This document shows, piece after piece, positions 28,449-35,242 of a stretch of 64,000 bases of DNA. Source of the stretch: an uncultured Clostridia bacterium (GTDB taxonomy: Bacteria > Bacillota > Clostridia > Christensenellales > Aristaeellaceae); assembly GCA_934636105.1 (NCBI GenBank), contig CAKTZR010000012.1, positions 1 to 64,000 of the forward strand, given 5' to 3'. The translations under genes were made by a program, and so were the position numbers. Position 1 is the first letter of the stretch. Each line of letters opens with the position of its first letter. The notes under the pieces were generated by a model, which saw nothing but the letters and a program-made list of their open reading frames with translations, searched no databases and had not been told where the DNA came from.

Positions 28449-28658
28449 TCAGACGAGAATCTTGGTCGCCAGTTCGCGGCTGATGGCCACGCGCGCGTCC
28501 TTCACCTGAACGATCAGGTTGCCGGAGATGTCGGAGACCACGCGAACCATCTCTCCCTCAACAAAGCCGAGGTTTTCCAGATGCGTGCGCACCTTGTCGC
28601 TGCCCCCGATGCGGATGATCGCCCGGCTCTCGCCGACGCCAACCATAGTAAGCGGCAT
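28449..28658 (-). CDS. feoA: FeoA family protein (first copy)
   Basis: A 69-residue FeoA domain protein: MPLTMVGVGESRAIIRIGGSD, then HLENLGFVEGEMVRVVSDISGNLIVQVKDARVAISRELATKI. The ATG at 28658 is chosen because GGGAGGATGGAT gives proper spacing; earlier in-frame starts lie on or before the Shine-Dalgarno. First gene of the operon, directly downstream of the iron-box promoter. The two FeoA copies differ strongly in sequence, so they are unlikely to be a recent duplication. Confidence 0.92.
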   Translation of the reverse strand: MPLTMVGVGESRAIIRIGGSDKVRTHLENLGFVEGEMVRVVSDISGNLIVQVKDARVAISRELATKILV

Positions 28659-28706
28659 ATCCATCCTCCCTTTCAACTTGTGTATTCTTTTGTTTGCATA
28701 CACAAA

Positions 28707-28756
28707 TTAGCTTTTTCTAACGGCACTATATTAGCATCCGCTAACGATTTTGTCAA
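28707..28756 (-). promoter_or_regulatory. feo operon promoter with two DtxR-type boxes
   Basis: Minus-strand TTGACA (28751-28756), 17-base spacer, TAATAT (28728-28733). Box A TTAG-CATCCG-CTAA (28731-28744) overlaps the -10 and spacer; box B TTAG-CTTTTT-CTAA (28707-28720) lies at the transcription start. DtxR/IdeR operators have a TTAG-N6-CTAA core, so binding of the adjacent DtxR-type protein would block this promoter when iron is plentiful. Confidence 0.8.
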
Positions 28757-28799
28757 CGCATTGACTCAAGAAAAAAAAGCCAAATTTTTTTTATCCGCG

Positions 28800-28828
28800 T
28801 TGTTTGATTTATCGAATTATGTTATAAT
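28800..28828 (+). promoter_or_regulatory. Promoter of the DtxR-family gene
   Basis: TTGTTT (28800-28805), 17-base spacer, TATAAT (28823-28828). No TTAG-N6-CTAA box overlaps it, so the regulator is probably not autorepressed through this site. Confidence 0.6.
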
Positions 28829-28918
28829 AGGGTCAGTTTAGCCGCGCTTGTGCGTCCCGCGCGGCCACTTTGCCGCCCGCAGCGTCAGCGTGCGGCCGAC
28901 GCTTGGAGGCGATTGATT

Positions 28919-29287
28919 ATGGCAGTATCCGAAGCCATTGAAAACTATTTGGAAACGATTTACATCCTTTCGCAGCAGCAAAACGAGGTTCACGCCATCG
29001 ACGTGTGTTCCTATCTCTCCTATTCCCGACCGACGGTCTCCATCGTTCTGCGCCAGATGCGCGAAAACGGGCTGGTCACCGTCGATGAGGATAACCACAT
29101 CCATCTGACCGAGGAAGGCCAGCGCATTGCGACCCATATCTACGAGCGCCACACCATCCTCAGCCAGCTGTTCATGAGTCTGGGCGTGAGCAAAGAGATC
29201 GCGCTGCACGACGCCTGCAAGGTCGAGCACGATTTGAGCGACGAGACCTTTGATGCGATCAAAAAGCACTATCAGGATCACCAATAA
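28919..29287 (+). CDS. DtxR/MntR family metal-dependent regulator
   Basis: A 122-residue regulator. Winged helix at 1-60 (AIENYLETIYILSQQQNEVHAIDVCSYLSYSRPTVSIVLRQMRENGLV) and the metal-binding dimerisation domain (HLTEEGQRIATHIYERHTILSQLFMSLGV, and later HDACKVEHDLSDETFDAI). The His/Glu/Cys metal ligand pattern HxxxxxxxxxxGV and CKVEHDLS is visible. There is no C-terminal SH3 domain, which makes it MntR-like in length. It is transcribed away from the feo operon, whose promoter has DtxR-type boxes, so an iron-responsive repressor is likely; manganese is the alternative. Start ATG 28919 follows GGAGGCGATTGATT. Confidence 0.9.
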   Translation: MAVSEAIENYLETIYILSQQQNEVHAIDVCSYLSYSRPTVSIVLRQMRENGLVTVDEDNHIHLTEEGQRIATHIYERHTILSQLFMSLGVSKEIALHDACKVEHDLSDETFDAIKKHYQDHQ

Positions 29288-29309
29288 GTTTTTCCCTGTG
29301 TCCAAAATG

Positions 29310-29345
29310 GGCGGTTGGCATTTTCATGCCAACCGCCTGTTTTTA
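29310..29345 (+). terminator. Terminator of the DtxR-family gene
   Basis: GGCGGTTGGCAT, TTTC loop, ATGCCAACCGCC (perfect 12-base stem) followed by TGTTTTTA. Confidence 0.92.
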
Positions 29346-29454
29346 TAGGTTGAAACATCCGGCAATCTATGCTAAAATATGGTGTTGAAAACATGATAAA
29401 TGTAGTTTGGTTTTGTGTGTTTTTGATGACGTGATGTTGTGAGGAAGGAACCCT

Positions 29455-30069
29455 ATGAACGCAGCGCGAAGGCTCGACGTCTTCAAGGCCGATACGCCCG
29501 ATTTGGATGAAGAAGCGTGGACGCAGTTCCGCATGTCCCTGCGGGACTGCTATGTTTCCGATTCGCATGACCTGGCCATCGTCGGCGAGTCAGCCAAAAT
29601 CCTGCTTCATCATATTGAAAAACACGATCCCGACAACATGGAGGGATACGTCCAGGCGTGTCTCTATCTGGGGTATACCCATCTGGAATATTCCCGCATC
29701 CTCCGCGAGCAGTTCGGCGCTCAAAGCGTCGCCTATTATCAAAAGGCAGCCGATCTCTGGCCCCGCTATCACGAGTTTGACAGCCACATCATCCATCAGG
29801 CCATCGCCGTGTCGATGGTGAATCTGACGATCACGGCGGCCTGTCTGGGCACCTTCCCCATCGAAGAAGCGTATCGCTATTGGGGCTATATGAAGCAGCT
29901 TCGCGCTTCCGGCGAGCTGGAACCCGATATCGCGCATCTGCTGGATGTGTATATCCGACGTTTTGAAACAGACGGCTTTGCAATCGCCGTCACGCCCAAA
30001 AAAAGCCGTTTGATCCGCACCTGCGGGAAATCCTGCACGATTTTTATATGCAGACGCACGAGGGCATGA
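29455..30069 (+). CDS. N-terminal part of a frameshifted HD-GYP-like protein
   Basis: 204 residues in this frame, of which about the first 183 look authentic: an all-helical region (RMSLRDCYVSDSHDLAIVGESAKILLHHIEKHD, then tetratricopeptide-like helices with YVQACLYLGYTHLEYSRIL). After VTPKK at the A7 run (29998-30004) the frame yields an unrelated tail (SRLIRTCGKSCTIF...). One base added in that run would continue smoothly as KKPFDPHLREILHDFY into the downstream HD domain, giving about 517 residues. GAGGAAGGAACCCT precedes the ATG. So this is the sensor half of a split or slippage-controlled gene. Confidence 0.75.
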   Translation: MNAARRLDVFKADTPDLDEEAWTQFRMSLRDCYVSDSHDLAIVGESAKILLHHIEKHDPDNMEGYVQACLYLGYTHLEYSRILREQFGAQSVAYYQKAADLWPRYHEFDSHIIHQAIAVSMVNLTITAACLGTFPIEEAYRYWGYMKQLRASGELEPDIAHLLDVYIRRFETDGFAIAVTPKKSRLIRTCGKSCTIFICRRTRA

Positions 30070-31007
30070 ATCAGGAGGAGATCGACGTGATTTCCTACTA
30101 TGCCACATCGCTGGACGCGCTCATTCAATATCTGGATGAAGCCGATATGCCGCGCGCCGAAAAGCAGCGCTATTTCCGAATTTATCAAGATGAAATCCAT
30201 GATTTCATCACCCCTTACAGCAAGCGCAACGCCGACGTGTTTACGCTCAATTCCGCGCTGGAAGAATTGGCCTTCATGCCCGTGGTTTATCATTTCTTTG
30301 ATACCCGCGAGGAAAAGATCGATTTCATGATCCGCATGGTCATCGTGCGCCACTGCACCACCTTCCTGCATTCGCAGATGGTCAGCATCTTTGCGCAGGC
30401 CATTCTCGCCGCCGTCATCGCCGACGCGCCGGAGCTGCTCGTCGGTTATCACGATCTAAGCAGCGTTCAGGGCGTGCAGGCGCACCGCGGCGAGCTTCTG
30501 CATTTCATCGATGAAGCCGCCCTGCTGCATGACGTGGGTAAAAACGCCATGCTGACCATCATCGAGACGCAGCACCGCCCGCTGTCGGATGCGGAATTTT
30601 CCATCATCCGCAATCATCCCGCCAAGGGCGCGGAATATCTCTCCATCGACCCGGATTTGGCGCGCTTTGCGGATATCACCCACGGCCATCACAAATTCTA
30701 TAATGGTCAGGGCGGCTATCCGGCGGATTTCGATAACACCATCTCCCCCGAACGCATCATGATCGATGTCATCACCCTGTGCAATTGTCTTGACGCGGCG
30801 ACGGATTGCTATGGCCGCAACTATCATCAGGCGAAATCCGTCGAGCGGGTGCTGGATGAATTTGCCCGCGACAGCGGCGTTCGCTATAACCCCGATCTCG
30901 TCCGCTTCCTGCGCGAATCGCCCGCGCTGGTCGAGCAGATGCAGGTCATCGCCGGGGAAAAGCGGCTGGAGATTTACTATCAGACGTATCAGAAGTATTT
31001 CATGTGA
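30048..31007 (+). CDS. HD-GYP-like phosphodiesterase domain protein (C-terminal part of split gene)
   Basis: 319 residues from an internal ATG, overlapping the upstream frame by 22 bases. Residues about 150-260 carry the HD signature HDVGKNAML, a conserved NHPAKGAEYL and HHKFYNGQGGYP, close to the HD and GYP motifs of cyclic-di-GMP phosphodiesterases. The protein probably hydrolyses a cyclic dinucleotide or a related phosphodiester. The codons upstream of the ATG in this frame also look coding (KPFDPHLREILHDFYMQ), which supports descent from one longer gene with 29455-30030. No ribosome site stands out before this ATG. Confidence 0.78.
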   Translation: MQTHEGMNQEEIDVISYYATSLDALIQYLDEADMPRAEKQRYFRIYQDEIHDFITPYSKRNADVFTLNSALEELAFMPVVYHFFDTREEKIDFMIRMVIVRHCTTFLHSQMVSIFAQAILAAVIADAPELLVGYHDLSSVQGVQAHRGELLHFIDEAALLHDVGKNAMLTIIETQHRPLSDAEFSIIRNHPAKGAEYLSIDPDLARFADITHGHHKFYNGQGGYPADFDNTISPERIMIDVITLCNCLDAATDCYGRNYHQAKSVERVLDEFARDSGVRYNPDLVRFLRESPALVEQMQVIAGEKRLEIYYQTYQKYFM

Positions 31008-31013
31008 GGTACG

Positions 31014-31053
31014 TTGGGCTGCCGCCCAAACCCGCTTGGGGACAAGTCTCCAA
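31014..31053 (+). repeat. Two-hairpin intergenic repeat, copy 5
   Basis: TTGGGCTGCCGCCCAA (31014-31029), linker ACCCGC, TTGGGGACAAGTCTCCAA (31036-31053), then ACCCC. It directly follows the HD-GYP-like gene. Confidence 0.7.
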
Positions 31054-31102
31054 ACCCCTTCTTCGCTTCGCGCTTATAGCTCGTATCTTTCTCAAAAAAT
31101 GC

Positions 31103-31145
31103 AAAACGACCCTGTACGGAACCATCCGTACAGGGTCGTTTTTTA
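31103..31145. terminator. Strong bidirectional terminator
   Basis: An 18-base perfect stem (31103-31120 with 31125-31142) around ACCA, ending in T-runs on both strands. Separates the HD-GYP-like gene from the convergent antiporter gene. Confidence 0.93.
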
Positions 31146-31154
31146 TGTAAGGGT

Positions 31155-31199
31155 GCAGGGGAATTATTCCCCTGCTGGGGTTTGGGGCAAAGCCCCAAG
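31155..31199 (-). repeat. Two-hairpin intergenic repeat, copy 6 (minus orientation)
   Basis: Read on the minus strand: CTTGGGGCTTTGCCCCAAA (31181-31199), ACCCCA linker, GCAGGGGAATAATTCCCCTGC (31155-31175). It directly follows the minus-strand antiporter gene, in the same relative position as copy 5 has to its gene. Confidence 0.75.
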
Positions 31200-31205
31200 C
31201 GTACC

Positions 31206-32474
31206 TTAGTCGTCCGCCGAAACGACAGCTTCGGCCTTCGGCTGGATGTCTCCGGCCTCAGTCAGCGCGATTCTCGTCAGCGCCGGGCCGACCAGCTCGT
31301 AAATCAGCACGCCAAACAGAACAATGTTGCGCACCATCGCGCCGTCCGCGCCCAGCGTCTGCGCCACCGTGACGGACATGCCCAGCGCAACGCCGGCCTG
31401 CGGCAGCAGCGTGATGCCCAGCCACTTCTGCACCTTCGGCGGGCACTTCATGAGCTTCGCGCTGATGCTCGCGCCCGCCCACTTGCCAAACGCACGCGCG
31501 AGGATATACGCCGCGCCGATCAGCACCACAGAGGTGCTGCCGAACACGTTCAATTCCAGCTCCGCGCCGCTGAGCACGAAGAACAGGATATACAGCGGCG
31601 CCGTCCAGCGATCGGTCTTATCCATGATCTCCGCCGAGAAGTCGCACACGTTGCAGAACACCGTGCCAAGCATCATGCACACCAGCAGGCTGGAAAAGCC
31701 GATCTTCACGCCGCCGACCTCAAACTCCATCATCGACAGCGCCACCGTCATGATGACAAACGTGATGGACAGGGACAGGCGCTTGCTGTTCGATTTGAAA
31801 TATTTCTCCGCAGCGGAGAAGATGCTGCCCATCACAAAGCCCAGCAGGATGGAGAGCACGATTTCCAGCAGCGGCTCAACGAGGATGCTCGTCATGTCGT
31901 AGTTGCCGTAGTTGATTGCCTTCGCCACGCCGAAGCTGATCGCGAACACAATCAGACCCACCGCATCATCCAGCGCGACAATCGGCAGCAGCAGGTCGGT
32001 CAATTCGCCCTTCGCCTTGTACTGGCGAACGACCATCAGCGTCGCCGCCGGAGCGGTCGCCGTCGCGATAGCGCCCAGAATGATCGCATCCGCGATGGAC
32101 ATCGAATCGCCGAGCACGAAGAAGTGCAGACCAATCAGCACCAGATCGACCATCAGCGTCGCCGTCAGCGCCTGGAAAATACCGATCACAGTCGCCTGCT
32201 TGCCCGTGTGGCGAAGCTGGGAAAGGCGGAACTCGTTGCCAATGGCGAACGCGATAAAGCCGAGCGCCACGTCGTTAAACAGGCTCATCGCCTTCACGTC
32301 GGCCGTCGTCGGGAAGCCGAGGCCCTGCACGCCCAGCTTGCCCAGACAGTACGGGCCGATTAAAATGCCCGCAATCAGATAGCCCGTCACGGCCGGCAGC
32401 TTCAGCGGCTTGACGAAACGGGAAACCAGCAGGCCCGCGCACAGCGCGATGGCAATGCTGAGCAATGTTTCCAT
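31206..32474 (-). CDS. Cation/proton antiporter, CPA2 (KefB/NapA-like) family
   Basis: A 422-residue membrane protein with about 12-13 helices and no C-terminal TrkA domain. Family marks: N-terminal LLVSRFVKPLKLPAVTGYLIAGILIGP, the GFIAFAIGNEF stretch, ATATAPAATLMVVRQYKAKG and LPIVALDDAVGLIVFAISFG, where the Asp-Asp pair of the ion-binding site is seen. It exchanges Na+ or K+ for H+ at the plasma membrane. Last residues are acidic. Single-gene unit with terminator at 31103-31145; GAGAGGTAATCGTT precedes the ATG. Confidence 0.9.
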   Translation of the reverse strand: METLLSIAIALCAGLLVSRFVKPLKLPAVTGYLIAGILIGPYCLGKLGVQGLGFPTTADVKAMSLFNDVALGFIAFAIGNEFRLSQLRHTGKQATVIGIFQALTATLMVDLVLIGLHFFVLGDSMSIADAIILGAIATATAPAATLMVVRQYKAKGELTDLLLPIVALDDAVGLIVFAISFGVAKAINYGNYDMTSILVEPLLEIVLSILLGFVMGSIFSAAEKYFKSNSKRLSLSITFVIMTVALSMMEFEVGGVKIGFSSLLVCMMLGTVFCNVCDFSAEIMDKTDRWTAPLYILFFVLSGAELELNVFGSTSVVLIGAAYILARAFGKWAGASISAKLMKCPPKVQKWLGITLLPQAGVALGMSVTVAQTLGADGAMVRNIVLFGVLIYELVGPALTRIALTEAGDIQPKAEAVVSADD

Positions 32475-32635
32475 AACGATTACCTCTCTTTGTTCTTCAC
32501 TTTTTTCCTTCGTTTACAAGGCTATATTATATCACTGACCCGAAATCAAAAACAGGTGAAAAAGCGCCTGACTTTTGCGGTTTTTTCTGTTCTTTTTTAT
32601 GCTTTTTTCTTTGTTTCTTCATCATAAGTCCCCAA

Positions 32636-32681
32636 CCTCCCCTTTTAAGGGGAGGGGGACCGTCCGCAGACGGTGGAAGGG
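32636..32681 (+). repeat. Intergenic hairpin repeat, second family, copy 1
   Basis: CCTCCCC/GGGGAGG stem (32636-32655), GGGAC, then CCGTCCGCAGACGG (32660-32673) and TGGAAGG. The same order (CCCT..AGGG stem, AGG, small hairpin, GGAAGG) is found at 43967-44003. Confidence 0.6.
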
Positions 32682-32693
32682 TAAAGCAGACAT

Positions 32694-32725
32694 AAAAAGA
32701 ACGCCCCTTTTTCAAGAGACGTTCT
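32694..32725 (-). terminator. Terminator of the rplU-prp-rpmA operon
   Basis: Minus strand AGAACGTCTC pairs with GGGGCGTTCT (three G-U pairs) around TTGAAAAA, then TTTTTATG. Confidence 0.8.
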
Positions 32726-32742
32726 GAATCTGCGTAGAAAAA

Positions 32743-33027
32743 TTACTGCGCAACCGGGTACACGCTGCAGCGGGTCTTCTTCTTGCCCATGCGCTCGAAA
32801 CGAACAACGCCGTCCACCAGAGCGAACAGGGTATCGTCGCCGCCGATGCCGCAGTTGGTGCCGGGATGAATGTGGGTGCCGCGCTGACGGTACAGGATGT
32901 TGCCCGCCAGGACGAACTGGCCGTCCGCACGCTTCGCGCCAAGGCGCTTAGACTCGCTGTCGCGGCCGTTGTGGGAAGAACCGGTGCCCTTCTTATGAGC
33001 GAAGAGCTGAAGATTCATCGTAAGCAT
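32743..33027 (-). CDS. rpmA: 50S ribosomal protein L27
   Basis: A 94-residue L27. Core: HKKGTGSSHNGRDSESKRLGAKR, FVLAGNILYRQRGTHIHPGTN and the basic C-terminal strand. The N-terminus (MLTMNLQLF before AHKKG) is the Firmicute type extension that must be removed by Prp between Phe and Ala so that the N-terminal arm can reach the peptidyl transferase centre. The ATG at 33027 has GGAGGCAAGCAG in front; an ATG three codons on is the start used in many relatives. The gene overlaps prp by 35 bases. Confidence 0.97.
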   Translation of the reverse strand: MLTMNLQLFAHKKGTGSSHNGRDSESKRLGAKRADGQFVLAGNILYRQRGTHIHPGTNCGIGGDDTLFALVDGVVRFERMGKKKTRCSVYPVAQ

Positions 33028-33370
33028 CTGCTTGCCTCCATTCTTCTTTCTGTATCCGAATGAGATTCGGATAAACTTTTTGAATGTCTGTCAGTCCCGT
33101 CATGACCGTTTGGAGCACGATCTGCGCTTTTTCCGCCTTTTCGGCTTCAAGCGCTTTCGGCAGCTCACACCGGAGATATCCGTCCCGAACGGCGACGCTC
33201 GGCGTCACCCCCGCAACGGCTTCCAGCGCATTCACACCCGTCTGCGTCAGCGCGGAAACCGCGCAGCAGACCAGATCGTAACCCCTTATCTTCTTGCCGC
33301 CCGCATGCCCGTCGGCCACAAAGCCGCGCAGCGCGCCGTCGGCAGAAGTATAGACCGTGATGGTGGTCAT
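32993..33370 (-). CDS. prp: Ribosomal-processing cysteine protease Prp
   Basis: A 125-residue Prp (YsxB) protease. The catalytic His lies in ADGHAGG (about residue 22) and the Cys in YDLVCCAVSALTQTGVNAL (about 34-35), spaced as in the family. It cleaves the N-terminal extension of L27 encoded next in the operon. It starts three bases after rplU stops and overlaps rpmA. The C-terminal region is charged and slightly longer than usual. Confidence 0.95.
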   Translation of the reverse strand: MTTITVYTSADGALRGFVADGHAGGKKIRGYDLVCCAVSALTQTGVNALEAVAGVTPSVAVRDGYLRCELPKALEAEKAEKAQIVLQTVMTGLTDIQKVYPNLIRIQKEEWRQADAYDESSALRS

Positions 33371-33373
33371 CTC

Positions 33374-33679
33374 TTAGCCGATCTTGGTGATTTCCACCTT
33401 GGTGTACGGCTGGCGATGGCCCTGCTTACGGCGATAGTTCTTCTTGGACTTGTACTTGTAGACGACGATCTTCTCGCCGCGGATCTGGCCGACGACCTTG
33501 CCCTCGACCTTGACGCCCTCGACAACCGGCGTGCCGATCTTCACGTCGCCGTCGTTGCCCATCAGCAGAACGTCAAAAGAAACCGTGGAGTCAACCTGAG
33601 CATCGATCTTCTCGATGTAGATCACGTCGCCCTCACTGACGCGGTACTGTTTGCCACCAGTCGCAATAATCGCGTACAT
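33374..33679 (-). CDS. rplU: 50S ribosomal protein L21
   Basis: A 101-residue L21: MYAIIATGGKQYRVSEGDVIYIEK at the N-terminus, VLLMGNDGDVKIGTPVVEGVKVEGKVV in the core and YKYKSKKNYRRKQGHRQPYTKVEI at the C-terminus are diagnostic. It binds 23S rRNA in the large subunit. GAGGAGGTGTCACC sits ahead of the ATG. First gene of the rplU-prp-rpmA operon, with a structured leader upstream. Confidence 0.98.
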   Translation of the reverse strand: MYAIIATGGKQYRVSEGDVIYIEKIDAQVDSTVSFDVLLMGNDGDVKIGTPVVEGVKVEGKVVGQIRGEKIVVYKYKSKKNYRRKQGHRQPYTKVEITKIG

Positions 33680-33683
33680 TATG

Positions 33684-33758
33684 GTGACACCTCCTCATAA
33701 ATACTCGCCGGGTTTAGGTAGCCCTTGGGCATTTGCAGACCTGTCCCGAGCGGCTTGC
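33684..33758 (-). promoter_or_regulatory. Candidate L21 leader RNA
   Basis: The roughly 80-base leader can fold into one long interrupted stem on the minus strand: CTCGGG with CCCGGCGAG, AGGT with ACCT, and GCCC with GGGC around an AA loop. It ends just before the rplU Shine-Dalgarno. Position and shape fit the L21 leader reported in Firmicutes; an Rfam model comparison was not possible here. Confidence 0.55.
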
Positions 33759-33764
33759 CTTCCT

Positions 33765-33793
33765 ATGATAACAGTTTTTCCTGCTGGTGTCAA
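33765..33793 (-). promoter_or_regulatory. Promoter of rplU-prp-rpmA
   Basis: Minus-strand TTGACA (33788-33793), 17-base spacer, TATCAT (33765-33770). Confidence 0.8.
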
Positions 33794-33866
33794 CGTTTTT
33801 TTGCTTTTTTCCGTTTAAAATCTTTCTTTTTGGCTTTTAGCTCGAAAAATTTCTATTTTGGGTTCT

Positions 33867-35126
33867 TTAAATCCACCACGCCGGAATTTGCAGCACGTTT
33901 TCCCGAAGCGCACCCGGCTGCGGGCACATGCAGACCACCGCACCCATGCCCCGCTTCTTCTCCGGAATCTGTTCAAGCACCTGAAACGCGCTGGTCATGT
34001 CTGCCGAAACGCGGGAGGCCTTCTTGATTTCAACCGGATAAAGTACGCCGTTTTCCTCCAAGATGAGGTCGATTTTGCCTTCGGCCTGAACCGTTTCGCC
34101 GTTCTTCTGCGTCTTGATTTTATCCTTGCCCCGATAATACGACACAAAATATCGATAATCCAGCCCTGCGTTGGAAAAGGATTTTAAAATTTCGGAAATG
34201 ACAAACGTTTCAAAAATCGGTCCGCCCATCGCACCGCAGGCCAGCGCATCGGCGGTCAGCCATCTTGTCAGATAACACACAAGACCCGTATCGCGGAAAT
34301 AGAGCTTCGGCGTCTTTGTCGCCCGCTTGAGCGCTGTTGACGCATACGGTTCAAGCAGATACACGATGCCGGATGCTTCCAAAATCGACATCCAGTTTTT
34401 GACGGTGGTCACATCCTTGCCCACCTCGTCGGCGATATTGGAGTAATTCAGCACCTCGCCCGTTCTGGCCGCCGCCGCGACCATAAATCGGCGGAAGGTA
34501 TCCAAATCCTGCACGGCAGACAGCTCACGCACGTCCCTTTCGATGTAGGTGCGCACATAGTCTGCATAAAAATCCGCCCATTCCAGCTGCCTGTTTTGCA
34601 GCGCAGGATACGACCCGCGATGAATGACCTCCCACAGGTTTTCAGGGGTCTGCACGCTTTTCTGTCTTTCCAGGATGTATTCCATCGTCGGCAGAAATCG
34701 CGTGTTAAACGCGTCGCCCTGTATTTCGCGAAGGGAAAGCCCCGGCAATTCTATGATGCTGATTCGGCCAGACAGCGGCTCGGACACGTTTTTCATCAAT
34801 TTGAATTGCTGCGAACCGGATAAAAAGAACAATCCCGTTTCATCGGTTTCGTCACATTTCATTTTGATGTAGCGAAACAACATCGGCGCGCGCTGCACCT
34901 CGTCAATCGTAATCGGCGGCTGATTGAGCATCATGAACATTGAGCCGTTTTCATTGGCCTGCTCCTCCAGAAAAGGATCATCCAGCGACACATATTTGCG
35001 CTCTGAAAAGAGTTTTTTGAGAATCGTCGATTTGCCAACCTGCCTGGGGCCTGTCACCAGCACCGCCTTATAGGTTTTCGCCGCTTTCTCCAAACGCGCT
35101 TCAATCGCCCGATGAATGTACGTCAT
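33867..35126 (-). CDS. AAA_14/DUF4143 family ATPase
   Basis: A protein of 419 residues from ATG 35126. N-terminal AAA_14 ATPase: Walker A VTGPRQVGKSTILKKL near residue 26, Walker B-like PPITIDEVQRAPMLF near 75, sensor FFLSGSQQFKLM. The C-terminal DUF4143 region ends in a PD-(D/E)XK-like core (EGKIDLILEENGVLYPVEIKKASR, D...E.K). Such proteins are abundant in anaerobes, often in variable loci; function unknown. The start is placed at 35126 because an earlier ATG would lie upstream of the predicted transcription start. GC is lower than in neighbours, which suggests acquisition. Confidence 0.88.
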   Translation of the reverse strand: MTYIHRAIEARLEKAAKTYKAVLVTGPRQVGKSTILKKLFSERKYVSLDDPFLEEQANENGSMFMMLNQPPITIDEVQRAPMLFRYIKMKCDETDETGLFFLSGSQQFKLMKNVSEPLSGRISIIELPGLSLREIQGDAFNTRFLPTMEYILERQKSVQTPENLWEVIHRGSYPALQNRQLEWADFYADYVRTYIERDVRELSAVQDLDTFRRFMVAAAARTGEVLNYSNIADEVGKDVTTVKNWMSILEASGIVYLLEPYASTALKRATKTPKLYFRDTGLVCYLTRWLTADALACGAMGGPIFETFVISEILKSFSNAGLDYRYFVSYYRGKDKIKTQKNGETVQAEGKIDLILEENGVLYPVEIKKASRVSADMTSAFQVLEQIPEKKRGMGAVVCMCPQPGALRENVLQIPAWWI

Positions 35127-35144
35127 GTTCCGTCGCCCTCCTTT

Positions 35145-35175
35145 GACGAATTTAGAATTGAATTCTAAATTCGTC
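35145..35175. promoter_or_regulatory. 31-base perfect palindrome at the start of the ATPase transcript
   Basis: Fifteen bases (35145-35159, GACGAATTTAGAATT) are repeated inverted at 35161-35175 around a single G. It sits right behind the TACAAT box, covering the predicted transcription start, and ends 18 bases before the start codon. It may be an operator or a 5' hairpin. Confidence 0.6.
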
Positions 35176-35178
35176 ATT

Positions 35179-35208
35179 ATTGTAGCATAGAAGCCTGAAT
35201 CTATGCAA
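35179..35208 (-). promoter_or_regulatory. Promoter of the AAA_14/DUF4143 gene
   Basis: Minus-strand TTGCAT (35203-35208), 18-base spacer, TACAAT (35179-35184). Confidence 0.65.
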
Positions 35209-35242
35209 GAAAAAAAGCGCCGATCGCTCGACGCTTCTTCTC

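Noticed and set aside
29990..30015. Programmed -1 ribosomal frameshift at the A7 run
   Set aside because: The zero-frame codons at the run do not make a clean X-XXY-YYZ slippery heptamer for tandem slippage, and no stimulating stem or pseudoknot was obvious. Mutation, error or transcriptional slippage fits better.
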